Assembly (NCBI GenBank): GCA_016748015.1
Contig: JAAOMT010000727.1
Location: 207,616 to 271,615, forward strand
Source: Geosiphon pyriformis
Taxonomy: Eukaryota; Glomeromycota; Glomeromycetes; Archaeosporales; Geosiphonaceae
Length of the DNA stretch: 64,000 bases
Direction of reading: 5' to 3'
Of this stretch, positions 12,558 to 23,159 are shown in pieces. Numbering within the stretch: the first letter of the stretch is position 1; every line of letters begins with the position of its first letter. The translations under genes and the position numbers were made by a program. Under the pieces are notes generated by a model that worked only from the letters and a program-made list of their open reading frames with translations, was not told the origin of the DNA and made no database searches.

Positions 12558-12980
12558 TTGCATCAATTATTGTTTAGTATAACCAAAGCTATTTTTGTCT
12601 GTATCAATAGCATTAGCATTGAAGCTGACATAAAAATATTTGAAGCAAATGAGTACACCATAATTGTTGGCAATGAGTGGCTCAAAAAAACCAAAGCACT
12701 ATTTGACTATAAACTTTGTAAACTAACCATCAAATGTGATAAAAAACTTATTATAGTTAAGTGCTATTATTGGACAACTCCTCCAATAATTAAGCAGAAT
12801 CAAGAAGAAGAACAATCAGATAAATCAGATAATAATAAAAGTAATGAAGAAAAAGATCAAAAAAAACAAAAAAAAATTGTTGAACTTACTTATACTATTT
12901 TTACCAGCAATGGCAAGCCACTGGATAATATTAAAGCTGACAAAAAAGGAATTATGATAAATGGCAAGCTGATTTGTTAA
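12558..12980 (+). pseudogene. Retropepsin C-terminal half of element C
   Basis: A 140-residue open frame starts inside a gag-like stretch and then reads as the distal half of a gypsy protease, with the diagnostic IIVGNEWLKK (compare ALVGNDWLLK in the larger element near 20,280). An acidic, lysine-rich linker follows. The DTG/DSG active-site half is missing through deletion, so no active protease can be made. A spacer of similar composition links protease to RT in this family. Confidence 0.55.
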
Positions 12981-13139
12981 TTCTACTATAATATTCTCAA
13001 AAGAACTTTCAATAAAAAACCTGGCAAAAAAGCAAAATACAGTTATTGATAACATGATTTTTATGCCAAGTGTTGGTGCAATAAATTTTTGTATTCTTCT
13101 AGCAATAAATACAAGTTCTGCCTAATCTATTACAAAAAT

Positions 13140-14690
13140 TGGGAGCCAATTAGTTTAATACCCAAAGAAGAATTAAAAGAAGTACAGAAGTTCTTTGAAA
13201 ATGAACCACTTAAAATCCAATCACTTGTAATAGAACAAAGAGAATTCTCCCTGAAGAAAAAAAAATAGACATTGAAAATCTGTTGGCTAGAAATAGCCCA
13301 GTTATCTCAAAAAAAAATAACATCTCTGAACGAATTCATGTGATATAACACACCATCACTATCAAAGAAACTTGTCTCATCTATTTGAAGCTTTATCAAT
13401 CCAATTAATACAATGATGAATTCATCAAAAAAGAGATAACCTGAATAAAATATCTTGGATTTATACAAAAAACCAAGAGTAAATAGACTTTTACAGTTGT
13501 AATAGTATTCAAAAAAAGTAGAACTCTATGCTATTGTGTTGACTACTGCCAATTAAATGCCATTACTATAAATAGTATGTACTTACTCTCCAAAATTGAT
13601 GCAATACTAGACAAATTTAATGGTGCTACTTTCTTTTCACTATTGACTTAACTACTAGATTCTAATAAGTAGAGATAAATCCAGAAAGCAGAAAAAAAAC
13701 TGTTTTTATCATTAAGTATGGTATTTATAAATTCACTGTTATGTTTTTTGGTCTTACCAATGCCCTTTCCACCTTTTAACATCTAATGGACAAAGTGTTT
13801 GAATTAGTAAAAAAAAACTTTGTTCTAGTCTACTTAGATGATATAATAGTATACTCAAAAATCTTGGAATAAACACTTTGAACATTTACAAAAGGTTTTT
13901 GACCTCCTTAGAAATGCTGACCTTAAGATCAACCCAATCAAATTTTTTTTTAGACATCAATCCACCCAGTTTTTTGGTTATTTTATTACAAAAAATGGAA
14001 TTTTTTCTGATCCAGCTAAAGTTGAAAAAGTTCAAAATATTAGACAATCAATAAATGTTCTTGAACTATGCTTTTTTCTTGGTTTGGCTTTTTACTATCG
14101 CAAATTCATTAAGAATTTTTCTAAAATTGTCTTTTCTCTCAATTAGCTACTTAGAAATGTCAACTATTACTAGGGCACTCATTAACAAAAAGCTTTTGAA
14201 ACTCTGAAGAAAAAACTTGTTACTAAACCAATTTTTAAACAATCTGACCTGAACCAACTTTTTATCTTCTACACTAATATATCTGGCTATGAACTTAGTG
14301 TTGTTTTTTCACAAAAAAATGAAAATAGCAGAGAACATGCTATAACATATACCAGTAAAATTTTTATATCAGCAGAAAAAAATTATTCAATTATTGAACA
14401 AAAATACTTAACAGTAGTCTGAACTACTAGTTATTGGGATTAATATCTTTTTGGTGTAAAATTTCTAGTAGTAACAGACTATCAAGCCTTGGTTTGGCTG
14501 TGTAACAAAAAAAAGCTGGAACATAAATGGATAACTTACTGAATATTTCATCTGGATGAATTTAACTATGACATTTAACACCACAAAAGAGCTAATTATC
14601 AAAATGTTAACACTCTTTTTAGACTTGCCATTCAGTAATTGTACAATTTCTTAACCAAACCAACTTAATTATTAGTAATACTCTTATAAA
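13140..14690 (+). pseudogene. Reverse transcriptase / RNase H of element C (Ty3/gypsy)
   Basis: Three-frame reading gives a full gypsy RT. Fingers sequence (CVDYCQLNAIT near 13,540) is followed by MFFGLTNALSTF-like sequence near 13,745. The catalytic box FVLVYLDDIIVYSK at about 13,820-13,860 is intact, followed by FLGYF-like and YYRKFIKNFSK motifs. RNase H follows at about 14,220-14,640, with REHAITYTSK and EKNYSIIEQ. Stops and frameshifts break the frame many times, so it is dead despite the preserved YLDD. Codons are strongly AT-biased. Confidence 0.7.
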
Positions 14691-14919
14691 CAAAATATGA
14701 TAATAGACTTGGATAACTACTCTGTCTTAATAAAATTTTTGGATTAAAAACAATACTCACAGAACTACACTTAACAGCAAAGAGAACATTTGTGCAAACA
14801 ATCAAATTTCTATTTAATTTGCTAAAACCAGTTATATAAAAGAAACAGAAAAGATCCTGACCATTCTCAAAGAGTCATAAAATTTGAAAAAAGAGAAATT
14901 GTGATCTACAATATATATA

Positions 14920-15860
14920 CTAATTCATTAGCTAAACACTTTGAAAAAACAAAAACAATCCAGAAAACTTTAGCTTGTTATTATTGACCTACCTTAGAAA
15001 AAGATATTACTGAGTACATTAAAACCTGTAATACTTGCCAAAGAAGAGAAAAACCCAATTGCAAAGAAAATATCTATTCAATCTCTGTTGTTCAACTATT
15101 TAACAGAATTGGCATAGATGTTGTTAAACTTTTAATAATAATTCCTGATGGCAATATATATATTATCATAGTTACCAACTATCTTACAAAGTAAGTAAAA
15201 GCAAAAGCTACTTCAAACCAAACAGCAATTTCAATGGCCAATTTTATTTATGAAAATATTATCTGCCATTATGACTGTTCTAAAGAACTTTTATCTGATA
15301 AAAAAAGAGCTTTTTTCAGTACACTAGTTGAAGAACTCTGCAAAAAAATAAGAATATGTTATAAACTTTCCTCCTCTTATCATCCTCAAACAAATGGTCT
15401 GGTAGAACGTTTCAATAAAACACTATATAAAATTTTAGCCAAAACTAGTAAAGAAATAAACTTATAAGACAGAGTACTGCCTTTAGCTTTGTTTGTTTAT
15501 AGAACTGTAAATAATAATATAACAAGTTATGAATCTTTTTACTTGTTCTATAGATACATGACAACACTACTAATAGAAACTAACATTGAAACAATACCTT
15601 TTAAAGAAATCACAATAGAGAATTACAAAAACATTTTGTAAAAAAGACTTGGTATCATTCTTGACTCCTTGGTAAAAGCACGAATAATTGCTTTTGAAAA
15701 AATAAAACAGTTTCAAGAAAAGCTTAAAAAAAAGAAAACCTATAAAATACTTTCCTTAAGTATTGGTAACTTGGTATTGAAATACCATTTAGACAAAGAT
15801 AATTTCTATGGTAGTAAATTTTCTAACCAGTAGAAAAAACTTTTTTTAGTCAACAGAGTT
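14920..15860 (+). pseudogene. Integrase of element C
   Basis: A zinc-binding H2C2 region ends in CNTCQRRE at about 15,030. The catalytic triad can be read as IGIDVV (D), ELLSDK (D) and NGLVERFNK (E). The last two lie in an open frame at 15,234-15,467 (77 residues). The segment after the core, including VYRTVNNN near 15,500, is typical of gypsy integrases. All three acidic residues survive, but upstream stops and frameshifts make the copy inactive. Confidence 0.7.
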
Positions 15861-16620
15861 TTGAACAATAGTTCTTATATTTTCAATAATTGTTCTGTTC
15901 ATGGTATATGACTCAAAAAATATTACAAACAATCTGATTGGTTGTCTATTGTGATAATACCGACTCAAATAATCAGCAAAAATCAAGTATAAATAAATGC
16001 ACCATTCCCAAAACAGAGGTATTTTCAATTCACATGAACAATTATTTTCTGAATTAAAATATTCAAAACACTTTTTATATTCTCTATGAGTATTGAATCA
16101 AAAACTATCCAAATGCTACTCTGACCATTGAAAAACAGACTACCATAACTGATAACAATAGAACACATACTGTTATTAGACCAAAAAAAACCACTACCAG
16201 AAGAAAAAAAATTGGTAGCAAAATAGATAAATATTTGTTGAAAAGTATAACAGTAGCTATACTTTTATCTTTCAGCATAATTGAAAAAACAATCCAAAAA
16301 ATCTTGCCCATAGACAAAAATTTGTTATATAAAAGGCAATTAAAACTTTATGGTTATTTTGGTAAAATTATAGAAAATATAAAACTCATGAAGAAAACAA
16401 CTTCAAAGATACAGACAGAAATTTTGGACATTATATAGTTAGATATCTTAAGAGTTTTAACTATTACTAAAAGAGCCAAAACTCTAATACAAAGATTTGG
16501 CCTCTTAGATACAAAACTCATTTTGCCTCAAATATTATACACCTTATTTACCAAAGACTTTAATAAACTAGTTAGCTTTGAATTAAACAAAACCTTTCAA
16601 ATAGATTATTTATAAATAAC
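15861..16620 (+). pseudogene. C-terminal tail of the element C polyprotein
   Basis: After the integrase, a lysine-rich extension is readable in pieces. The clearest is an open frame from 16,235 that continues past a stop to about 16,614 and ends TFQIDYL. I recall similar tails (a helix-rich stretch ending NETFQIDF) at the end of Rhizophagus gypsy polyproteins. The 3' LTR expected after it is not present. Only a few LTR-like bases (AATAATATTA near 16,650) remain before the minisatellite. Confidence 0.4.
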
Positions 16621-16747
16621 TTGATTTTACTGAAGTTTAATTTTTTTAGTAAGAATAATATTATGATTAAAACTTACACTTTTTATTAATTATCACATAT
16701 ATTAGCCACTAATATCACATAATTAGCCACCCTATTTTTAGATAGTA

Positions 16748-16867
16748 ATCATTAACTTGATCATTAACTTGACTATTGACTTAATCATTAACTTGATCAT
16801 TGATCAATAACCTAATTATTGACCTGATTATTAAACTAATCATTGATTTAGTTGTTGACCTAATTAT
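16748..16867. repeat. 12-bp minisatellite, about 10 degenerate copies
   Basis: The unit is ATCATTAACTTG. Three perfect copies and about seven diverged ones (such as ATTATTGACCTG and ATCATTGATTTA) can be lined up, with one irregular step near 16,800. On the minus strand one frame reads as QVND tetrapeptides. The right end abuts the left LTR of the large gypsy element. The first bases after its right LTR (TCATTAACC at 27,809) look like another unit, so the element probably inserted into this array. Confidence 0.7.
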
Positions 16868-17952
16868 TGTTACCCAAGTAGAAAAACTGATCCAAAGTTA
16901 TGAAAAAACGTGACCAAAATGTGACATAACACAGAATAATATGCAATAATGTTGGATAATGCATAATAATGTAGGATAACATATTATAATGCAGGATAAC
17001 ACAGAATAACGTGCAATAATGTAGGATAACATGTTATAATGCAGGATAACACAGAATAATATGTAATAACGTCAGATAATGTGTTATAACATAGGATAAC
17101 TAGTGATAATGTACAAAAACGAAGCAATAACAGAAACAACAAAGCAATAGTTAGTGATAGCGAGACAATTAAAAGCAATTCTGTAAAACCAAAAGAATGT
17201 ATAAAAGCAAGTAGTTGTAGAAGTGAGAAAAAACAGACAGATAAATACGAACTTTTAGACAAGAATTAAATATCCATACCCTTTCATCCTTTATTATCTT
17301 CCCTATTTTATCTCCTAAAATAAACCAATTATTAAAAGAAATCAGAATCATGAATTCATGTTCTCGAACTTTGTGGAATTTACATAAATTAACCTTTGTC
17401 TCATATCTTCATTCTAGGACAGATGCTCTTAGCATAACCGCCTCAAACCTATTAATAATTTGGACCAATCGCTCTTGATCACAGCAATTGATGATACTAA
17501 TTTATCTTTTTTATCTTTTTTTTTTTTATCTTTTTTTTTTTATCTTTCTTTTTCTGTCTTATTTTTGTGGAGTGGCAACATAGTAAAATCGACTGTCTAG
17601 AAATAGACTTCGTGATAGCCTGGTAAAAGAAGGAAGCTCCCTCTAAGTTTTGGATATTAACATTATCTTGTTAGCTTACCAGAAGGGCGAAAAGACAATG
17701 CCAGACCCTAACAACTGTGCTCATTAGCTTGTAGAAGAAAGCTTACATTTACGAAAAACATTGCAATTGACGAAAGACAAACTCTGTGCCTTATAACCAA
17801 AGAACTTAACAGGTAAATTCACATCCAGAAATAGACCTTCAAAGACTGATAATCAAGACTAAAGCCAACAGAATTACGCAAAAGACGCATCATCAATAAT
17901 TGAGAGCACCAAACGTTACCATTTCCCATACCCACCAAGTTTACCCATAACA
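16868..17952 (+). repeat. 5' LTR of the dUTPase gypsy element
   Basis: It is 1085 bases, starting TGTTACCCAAG and ending CCATAACA, so the ends form a TGTTA/TAACA inverted repeat. The first 250 bases are tandem words of about 12-25 bases built on ATAATGCAGGATAACA (see the separate repeat entry). TATAAAAG, a likely TATA box, lies near 17,200. Its partner is 26,726-27,808. Confidence 0.85.
16900..17115 (+). repeat. U3 tandem words in the 5' LTR
   Basis: Blocks such as GTGACATAACACAGAATAAT, GTAGGATAACATATTATAAT and GCAGGATAACACAGAATAAC recur with a period near 12 (half unit) to 25 bases. The matching block in the 3' LTR is at about 26,775-26,965. Retrotransposon U3 repeats of this type often bind host transcription factors. 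That role is inference here. Confidence 0.6.
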
Positions 17953-17971
17953 TTTGGTGTTCCCTGTGAAG
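17953..17971 (+). promoter_or_regulatory. Primer-binding site
   Basis: TTTGGTGTTCCCTGTGAAG follows the LTR directly. TGG at 17,955 would pair with the CCA end of a tRNA, giving a primer 3' end complementary to GGTGTTCCCTG. I cannot name the tRNA. The same site, with C-to-T changes, follows LTR copies A (7480) and B (9721), so the two LTR families probably share a primer. Confidence 0.65.
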
Positions 17972-18013
17972 TTATAAATCCACAGAGACAGAGCACCCCA
18001 AAAATACATAAAA

Positions 18014-19500
18014 GTGGTGACTATTAAAATAATAGGAAAGGACCACTCTTCATACAGAAAAGCACTATTTCAATACTTTCGAAAAGACCTAGAAATACCA
18101 GTAGAAACTGCTTATACAGAAAGTAATTTTTGTAACTATATCAACGCAAAAATTGACTGCTTGTTAGGCCATGCAACTGATACAGGAAGACTTGGAGAAC
18201 AAATTCATCAAAGCTTACTAGAATACTCAACAGCCACGACTACCTGAGCAATTGCTGAAACTCTGTACATAATCAATACAGACATTAAATATTATATGGC
18301 ACAACAATTCCCTCAACACCCCCGGAAACCTAGTTGGAAACACCACAAACTCCTGGAAATCCACACCCTTGGAATCAACACAGTTGAACCAAATCATTAG
18401 GAAAATATGAATTGCTGTTTAGAAATCTTACCCCAGCAGCTGGTCAAACAGAAGGAAACCTGTCAACTTGGGAACAGCCACCAGCACAAAACCTAGCAGA
18501 ATCAACATCTCTTCTGATGAAAGAAACAGCTATCTTACAACCTATTGGTTCAAGTAACAAAGAAAAGCAACCAGCATTAGCACTCGGAGAACACTTGAAT
18601 ATGTGGACACCAATCTCTTTAAACATAACCAGTAACACCCCACCCATTAACCAGATTATGGCTTACTGGGATATCACTAAATTAGAAAAATTCTCTGGTG
18701 AAGAAGATAATGCATATTTTTGGATCGCTGATGCTGAAAAAGCAATTACCGCTAACAGTTGGAACAATGACCACACAATTCAGGCACTGCCGTTCTTTCT
18801 GACCAGAACCACCAATTCATGGTACCAAAGCCTCGCAGAAAAGCCTACCTCCTTTACCGAGTTTAAACTCGCATTTCTGCAATACTTCTGTGATTCCAAT
18901 ACATTAATCCGATTGCAGAATCAATTTAGCATAATTAAACAAAAAAATCACGAAGCAGTAACTACTTATCTCAGACGATTCAATCAAATCCTGCATCAAA
19001 TATTAGCTATTGAAAGAGACTACTACACCATAGTGCAAGTTCTTAATCAATTCATTAAAGGATTGCAGAGTAGTATTCTAAGATCCGTAAGACCCCGCCA
19101 TCCGACCAGTTTACAAGACGCCGTCACTCTTGCTCATGATTTTGAGTCTGCAGAACAAGAAGCAAACCATACCCAAGCTGTTAATTTAGCCATTAATAGA
19201 ACCTCTAACATCAACACAAAGATAATCCAATTGAGTGAGAAACTAACTCAGAAAATTGAGATATTCTTAACTGGAACTACAGGAACTTACCAATTACCCC
19301 AACAGAAAGAAAATAACAACAACAGCAGATACCCATAGCAACAGAACCATCAGCAATAACAACAACCTTAGAGATCCGATCCCCACAACTGTTACTACTA
19401 CCAGAAACCTGAACACATCACCTGTAACTGCAGAAGGAAGATCATAGACCAAAATCAAGGAAACCCATATCAGCAACCCAGATATCAGCAAAACATGGTA
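18014..19500 (+). pseudogene. gag (capsid and nucleocapsid)
   Basis: An N-terminal piece (18,014-18,247) is separated by stops and a frameshift from the main open frame at 18,412-19,338 (308 residues). The latter has the retrotransposon Gag core: WIADAEKAI, then LTRTTNSWYQSL, FLQYFCDSN and TTYLRRFNQIL. A Gln/Asn-rich stretch follows. The zinc knuckle is traceable at about 19,387-19,437 as CYYYQKPEHITCNC. The second knuckle Cys has become Tyr and the conserved Gly has become Glu, both single G-to-A changes. Stops after 19,336 are TAG or TAA where Gln or Arg is expected. Gag would form the particle around element RNA; this copy cannot. Confidence 0.8.
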
Positions 19501-19800
19501 CCCCAATATTCTATACCTCAGAATCAACCGTCCTTATATGCACAACAAGTCCTGTACACTCAACTACCACTCCAAAATTATTATCAACCACCACCAATGA
19601 CACAAGCAATCCCTCACTATCAAACTTCCCCTTACAGCCTGTCCAGACCTCGAGCTATAGACTATAATCAAGGATAGAGGAATTCCAACAACAATCAGGT
19701 GCAAACCAACAATGGACTGTCTCGACCAATCCCTCGCGGTCCTGCCTAATCTCGACCAACACCAACTGGATACCTGAATCAAGCTTCTTATCTTGGTTTT

Positions 19801-20476
19801 ATGGAAGACCAGGGTTTTGATAAATCTACACTTGTGGAAAGGGGGGATATAGAACAAATCTCCCAACCTTCCAAGCAAACAAAAAGCAATATCCCACCAG
19901 CCACTATTACCGAAAACACCACTCTAGCTGCCATATTTCCTTTTGACATCGATAATTTAAACACCTATAGCTTTTTTAGTGGAGCAGCCATCAATCAAGA
20001 TAAACCAATAATGGCCCTATACACCAATGCCAGAGTCAGAGGAATAGACATTAAATTAATCCTGGATAGCAGATCAGCCAATAGCATAATCACAAAGCAG
20101 CTCATGGACCAACTAGGTTGCTAAGTAGACCGTGCTGCTACCACCTGAATCATTACAGCAGATAGAAACACAAAAACCCCAATAGAAAAAATTAACAACT
20201 TCCCCTTCGAGATTAATGGAATCCAAATCCCTACCAAAGTACTCATCATGGAAGCTACTCAATATTAAGCTCTAGTAGGAAATGATTGGTTGTTAAAAGC
20301 CAATGCTACTTTCGACTGGAACATTCAAGAACTTCAACTTACGTTCAATGGACAGCATGCTGAAGTCCCAGCTATGTGTGGACACTTTAAAACCCAACGT
20401 ACTGAGGAACCTCTTATTGAATTTGAAGACACATTAATGCCACCAACCATCAAGACCTATCAGGTTTCATGGGTGG
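19801..20476 (+). pseudogene. Retropepsin (aspartic protease)
   Basis: It lies in the same frame as gag. The active-site loop reads LILDSRSANS at about 20,058, where the catalytic DSG/DTG triplet has become DSR, explained by one GGA-to-AGA change. The distal half shows TKVLIMEATQY and ALVGNDWLLKANA near 20,240-20,310, typical of gypsy retropepsins. Stops at 20,122 and 20,266 interrupt it. The frame then runs into the nested LTR at 20,477. The enzyme would cleave Gag-Pol; this copy is inactive. Confidence 0.8.
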
Positions 20477-21349
20477 TGTTACAGGTAATTATTTCTGCTG
20501 TTGGATTAAATAACAAACCCGTAACTTAGTGCTCAAAAGCTACTTCCATTAATGATGTTCTGCAAGTGTTGTATCTGAAGATTTTGATGGAGTTTTTTGT
20601 ATAACGAACAGAGATTCAATAGTGTTGATAGTAGATGTATCTTTTCCAAGAGTTTTCCCAATTTCTTTTTCAGCGTGGTGGCCGGATTTAGTCTGGCAGT
20701 CATGCCCTTCTGGTAAGCTATCCAATAATATATAAAATCCTACCCTTATTTCTGGGTCTTTTACCAGGCTATCCTTGACGTCAATAACTCAGTGCTTAAT
20801 TTTTTAATCAATTAGTATACCATAATAAAATCAAAGAAGAAAGAAAATAAAATAAAGAAAATAAAATAAAGAGAATTAGAGAAAAGAAGCCAAGGCAATT
20901 TGGTATGTTAATATCCCGTCAATAGCCATGATCAAGAGTTATTGTTTTAGCATGGTTAAGTATCAATTACTATCAACATGAAGTGTTGATAGTGAGAAGT
21001 GGATTGAGATATGAAATAATTATTTATTTAATAATTGCGTTCTGGGCTAAGAATTCTGTCATATTGATTCTGTTTTTTCTGTTTCTAACTCTACTGCTAT
21101 ATATACATAATTGAGATTCCTTAATTCCTCAATTCTTTATGACAGGAATCCTAGAATTCCTGGAATCCTGCAATTCCTATGCGAGGAATCCTGGAATTCT
21201 GGAATTCTGCAATTTTTTGTCAGAGAATCCTGAAATTCCTGGAATCCTGCAATTCCTGAGAGAAATCCTGGAATTCCACATTTTACTACACTTACTTCTG
21301 ATTGGTTAATAATCACACTAATATATTTCCTAAATTTCTATAAGTAACA
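20477..21349 (-). repeat. Nested solo LTR (copy D of the 8.8-kb family)
   Basis: The piece is 873 bases, with TGTTA at its left and TAACA at its right. Read on the minus strand it aligns with LTR B: TGTTACTTATAGAAATTTAGG at the start, and a conserved block containing AGCCTGGTAAAAG and CAGAAGGGCATGAC. It is the best preserved, most GC-rich copy. A TATATATA run is at about 21,101-21,107. Flanking bases are GTGG on the left and GTAG on the right, a possible 4-bp target duplication with one G-to-A change. No internal sequence remains, so it arose by LTR-LTR recombination. Confidence 0.8.
21120..21275 (-). repeat. GGAATTC-rich direct repeats in LTR copy D
   Basis: About four units of 35-42 bases, each built from AGGAATTGCAGGATTCC-like words and spaced by short variable stretches, lie at the upstream side of the TATA-like run. 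Remnants are visible in copy B at 8915-9040. The position suggests U3 promoter repeats. Confidence 0.55.
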
Positions 21350-21399
21350 GTAGATGATTATTGAACTGAACTACTCCCACCACCAACCTGGAAAGAAAA

Positions 21400-22140
21400 A
21401 AAAAAGGCAGAGCCAAAGAAAAACCCCAATCGTCATTACTAGGATATGTAACTTCAGACCAAAGAAACTTATTTTACCAACTCCCAAGACTAATATGTGT
21501 CGATTGTGGAAAAAAACTATCCACTATGGATACATATATCGGGAACAACAAAAAATGGCCCACCGCCACCAAATACTATTGCAGACCTTGTTTACTGGAA
21601 AGATTTGGATGACCAAAATGACAAGACAAGTGGGACAACACATCGTGCCTCGCATGTGGCGAAATCCTGCCAGATAAAAGACTCTGGAATGATGTGCCTG
21701 GCAGAGAAAGAACATGTGATGAGGCTTGTTAATACACCATATTAATCAACGATTGGGTACGAAAGGGAACCCCCATCGAGGATGCTTGGAAATGAGCACT
21801 TAATAGGCTGAACGGTTATTTACACAATGACCACAAAATTTGAAGAATAGCAAGCGCCAAGGCCGAAGGCACCACGCCCAAAGAAATACGAGAAATTAAG
21901 AACAATTCTTAGACGCCTGAAAATAATGAACCCAACTACCCTGAGGATGATTTCTTCACAGATGACCCAGATGCATTTTAGAACTGATATCAGGAATTGG
22001 TCCTGACTCGCAAAGAACAGAAGCAAAAGTTGGCCAATTTGAATACCAAATTGTGTGATCACTGTTTGATCCCCTGTCACTTCCAATACTGTGACAAATG
22101 TGATCTCATGTTCAATCTACCTCCAAGAATACTGTTTCCA
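21400..22140 (+). pseudogene. Cysteine-rich, zinc-binding-like block between protease and dUTPase
   Basis: In the frame shared with gag and dUTPase, three Cys clusters follow one another. CVDCGKKLS with a later CRPCLLERFG (21,496-21,600) resembles a zinc ribbon. CLACGEILP with CDEACQ (21,645-21,735) resembles a second. CDHCLIPCHFQYCDKCDLMF (about 22,053-22,110) is the third. The clusters are joined by acidic linkers containing stops where Trp, Gln or Arg is expected. I remember this arrangement from Rhizophagus gypsy polyproteins but know no function for it. Zinc binding and a nucleic-acid role are inference. Confidence 0.6.
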
Positions 22141-22299
22141 ATTACCGAACTACCTGAACCCAAAAAAGAGGTATTGATCACCGAGGACATGTTATTTCAA
22201 GATCCAACTGAGGATACTGAAACAAAACAGTATCTTACATATTCCAACCTATCCAAAGAACTAGAGCTAAAATGGTACAGTGACAATGAGGAAAGAATC

Positions 22300-22740
22300 T
22301 GCCCCGAAAGAGCACATAACACTGATGCCAGTTTCAATCTATAATACCCCAAACAATCACCTATCATTATAGCCTCATATTTCTTCGTAAAAATAGATCT
22401 TAAGATAGCGTTAGAAATTTTTATTAGTACAATGGTACAAGTTGCCTCTCAATCTAATCTAGCCAAGAAAGGAATTGATGTAAAAGAAGGAATCATCAAT
22501 GCTGGTTACACAGGAAACATTATCATAATGCTACAGAACAATTTAGACAGACCCTAAAAAATAGAATCACAAGAAAAAATTGCCCAAGCTATCTTTCTAC
22601 CCCTAGTCAAAACACCCCAATTAACCCCAATAACAACTCAAGAAAAGTTAGGCCTCACTGCTCAAGGAATCAACGGGTTTGAATCAAGTGGAAGAGGAAA
22701 CTTACCAGTTAATTTCACAGAGGAAGACAGTGACCAGGTA
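22300..22740 (+). pseudogene. dUTPase domain of the gypsy Pol
   Basis: All five trimeric dUTPase motifs can be lined up in one frame: TDASFNL (motif 1, usual DAGFDL), VASQSNLAKKGI (motif 2, usual SRSSLA), GIINAGYTGNI (motif 3, usual GIIDAGYTGNI), KIAQAIFLPL (motif 4) and GFESSGRG (motif 5, usual GFGSTGRG). The enzyme hydrolyses dUTP to dUMP, keeping uracil out of DNA. The catalytic Asp of motif 3 has become Asn, and motifs 1, 2 and 5 carry other G-to-A type replacements. A stop lies at 22,342. This copy is dead, but the ancestral element clearly encoded a complete dUTPase. Confidence 0.8.
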
Positions 22741-23159
22741 GAATTTATTAATACCAACACCGTCATTTCCATTCCCCTATACTGACAATACATTCTCAAG
22801 GTGAATTGAAAGATCCAAGATCAAGCCCTGTTATTCGAAGCCAGTCCCAAAATCTGTTCCCTAGCCAATGTTGCTAATCTATACCTACCAGTCAAAGTCC
22901 ATAAACACTTCAAAATCCCCATTCACAACCCAACAGAAGATGTCATTAAAATCCCCGAAGGGACCCTCATCAGTTCCATATCCATAGATATTCAGAATTC
23001 TGAAAAACCCCAGTCTATTCCAGATTTCGCACAATTATTCTTATTCTGTGACATTACCTCACAAGTATAGAATTTGCCAAAAGAAAGTTACTTGTTCACA
23101 CCAGAAAAGATCAATAAATTGAATTTAGGAAATTTAAGTACTCTACAACAAATACAACT

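Noticed and set aside
16105-17351. Several hydrophobic minus-strand open frames, such as 16,317-16,105 and 17,262-16,984
   Set aside because: They lie opposite the gypsy tail and the LTR U3 repeats. The hydrophobic look comes from repeated ATAAC words read backwards.
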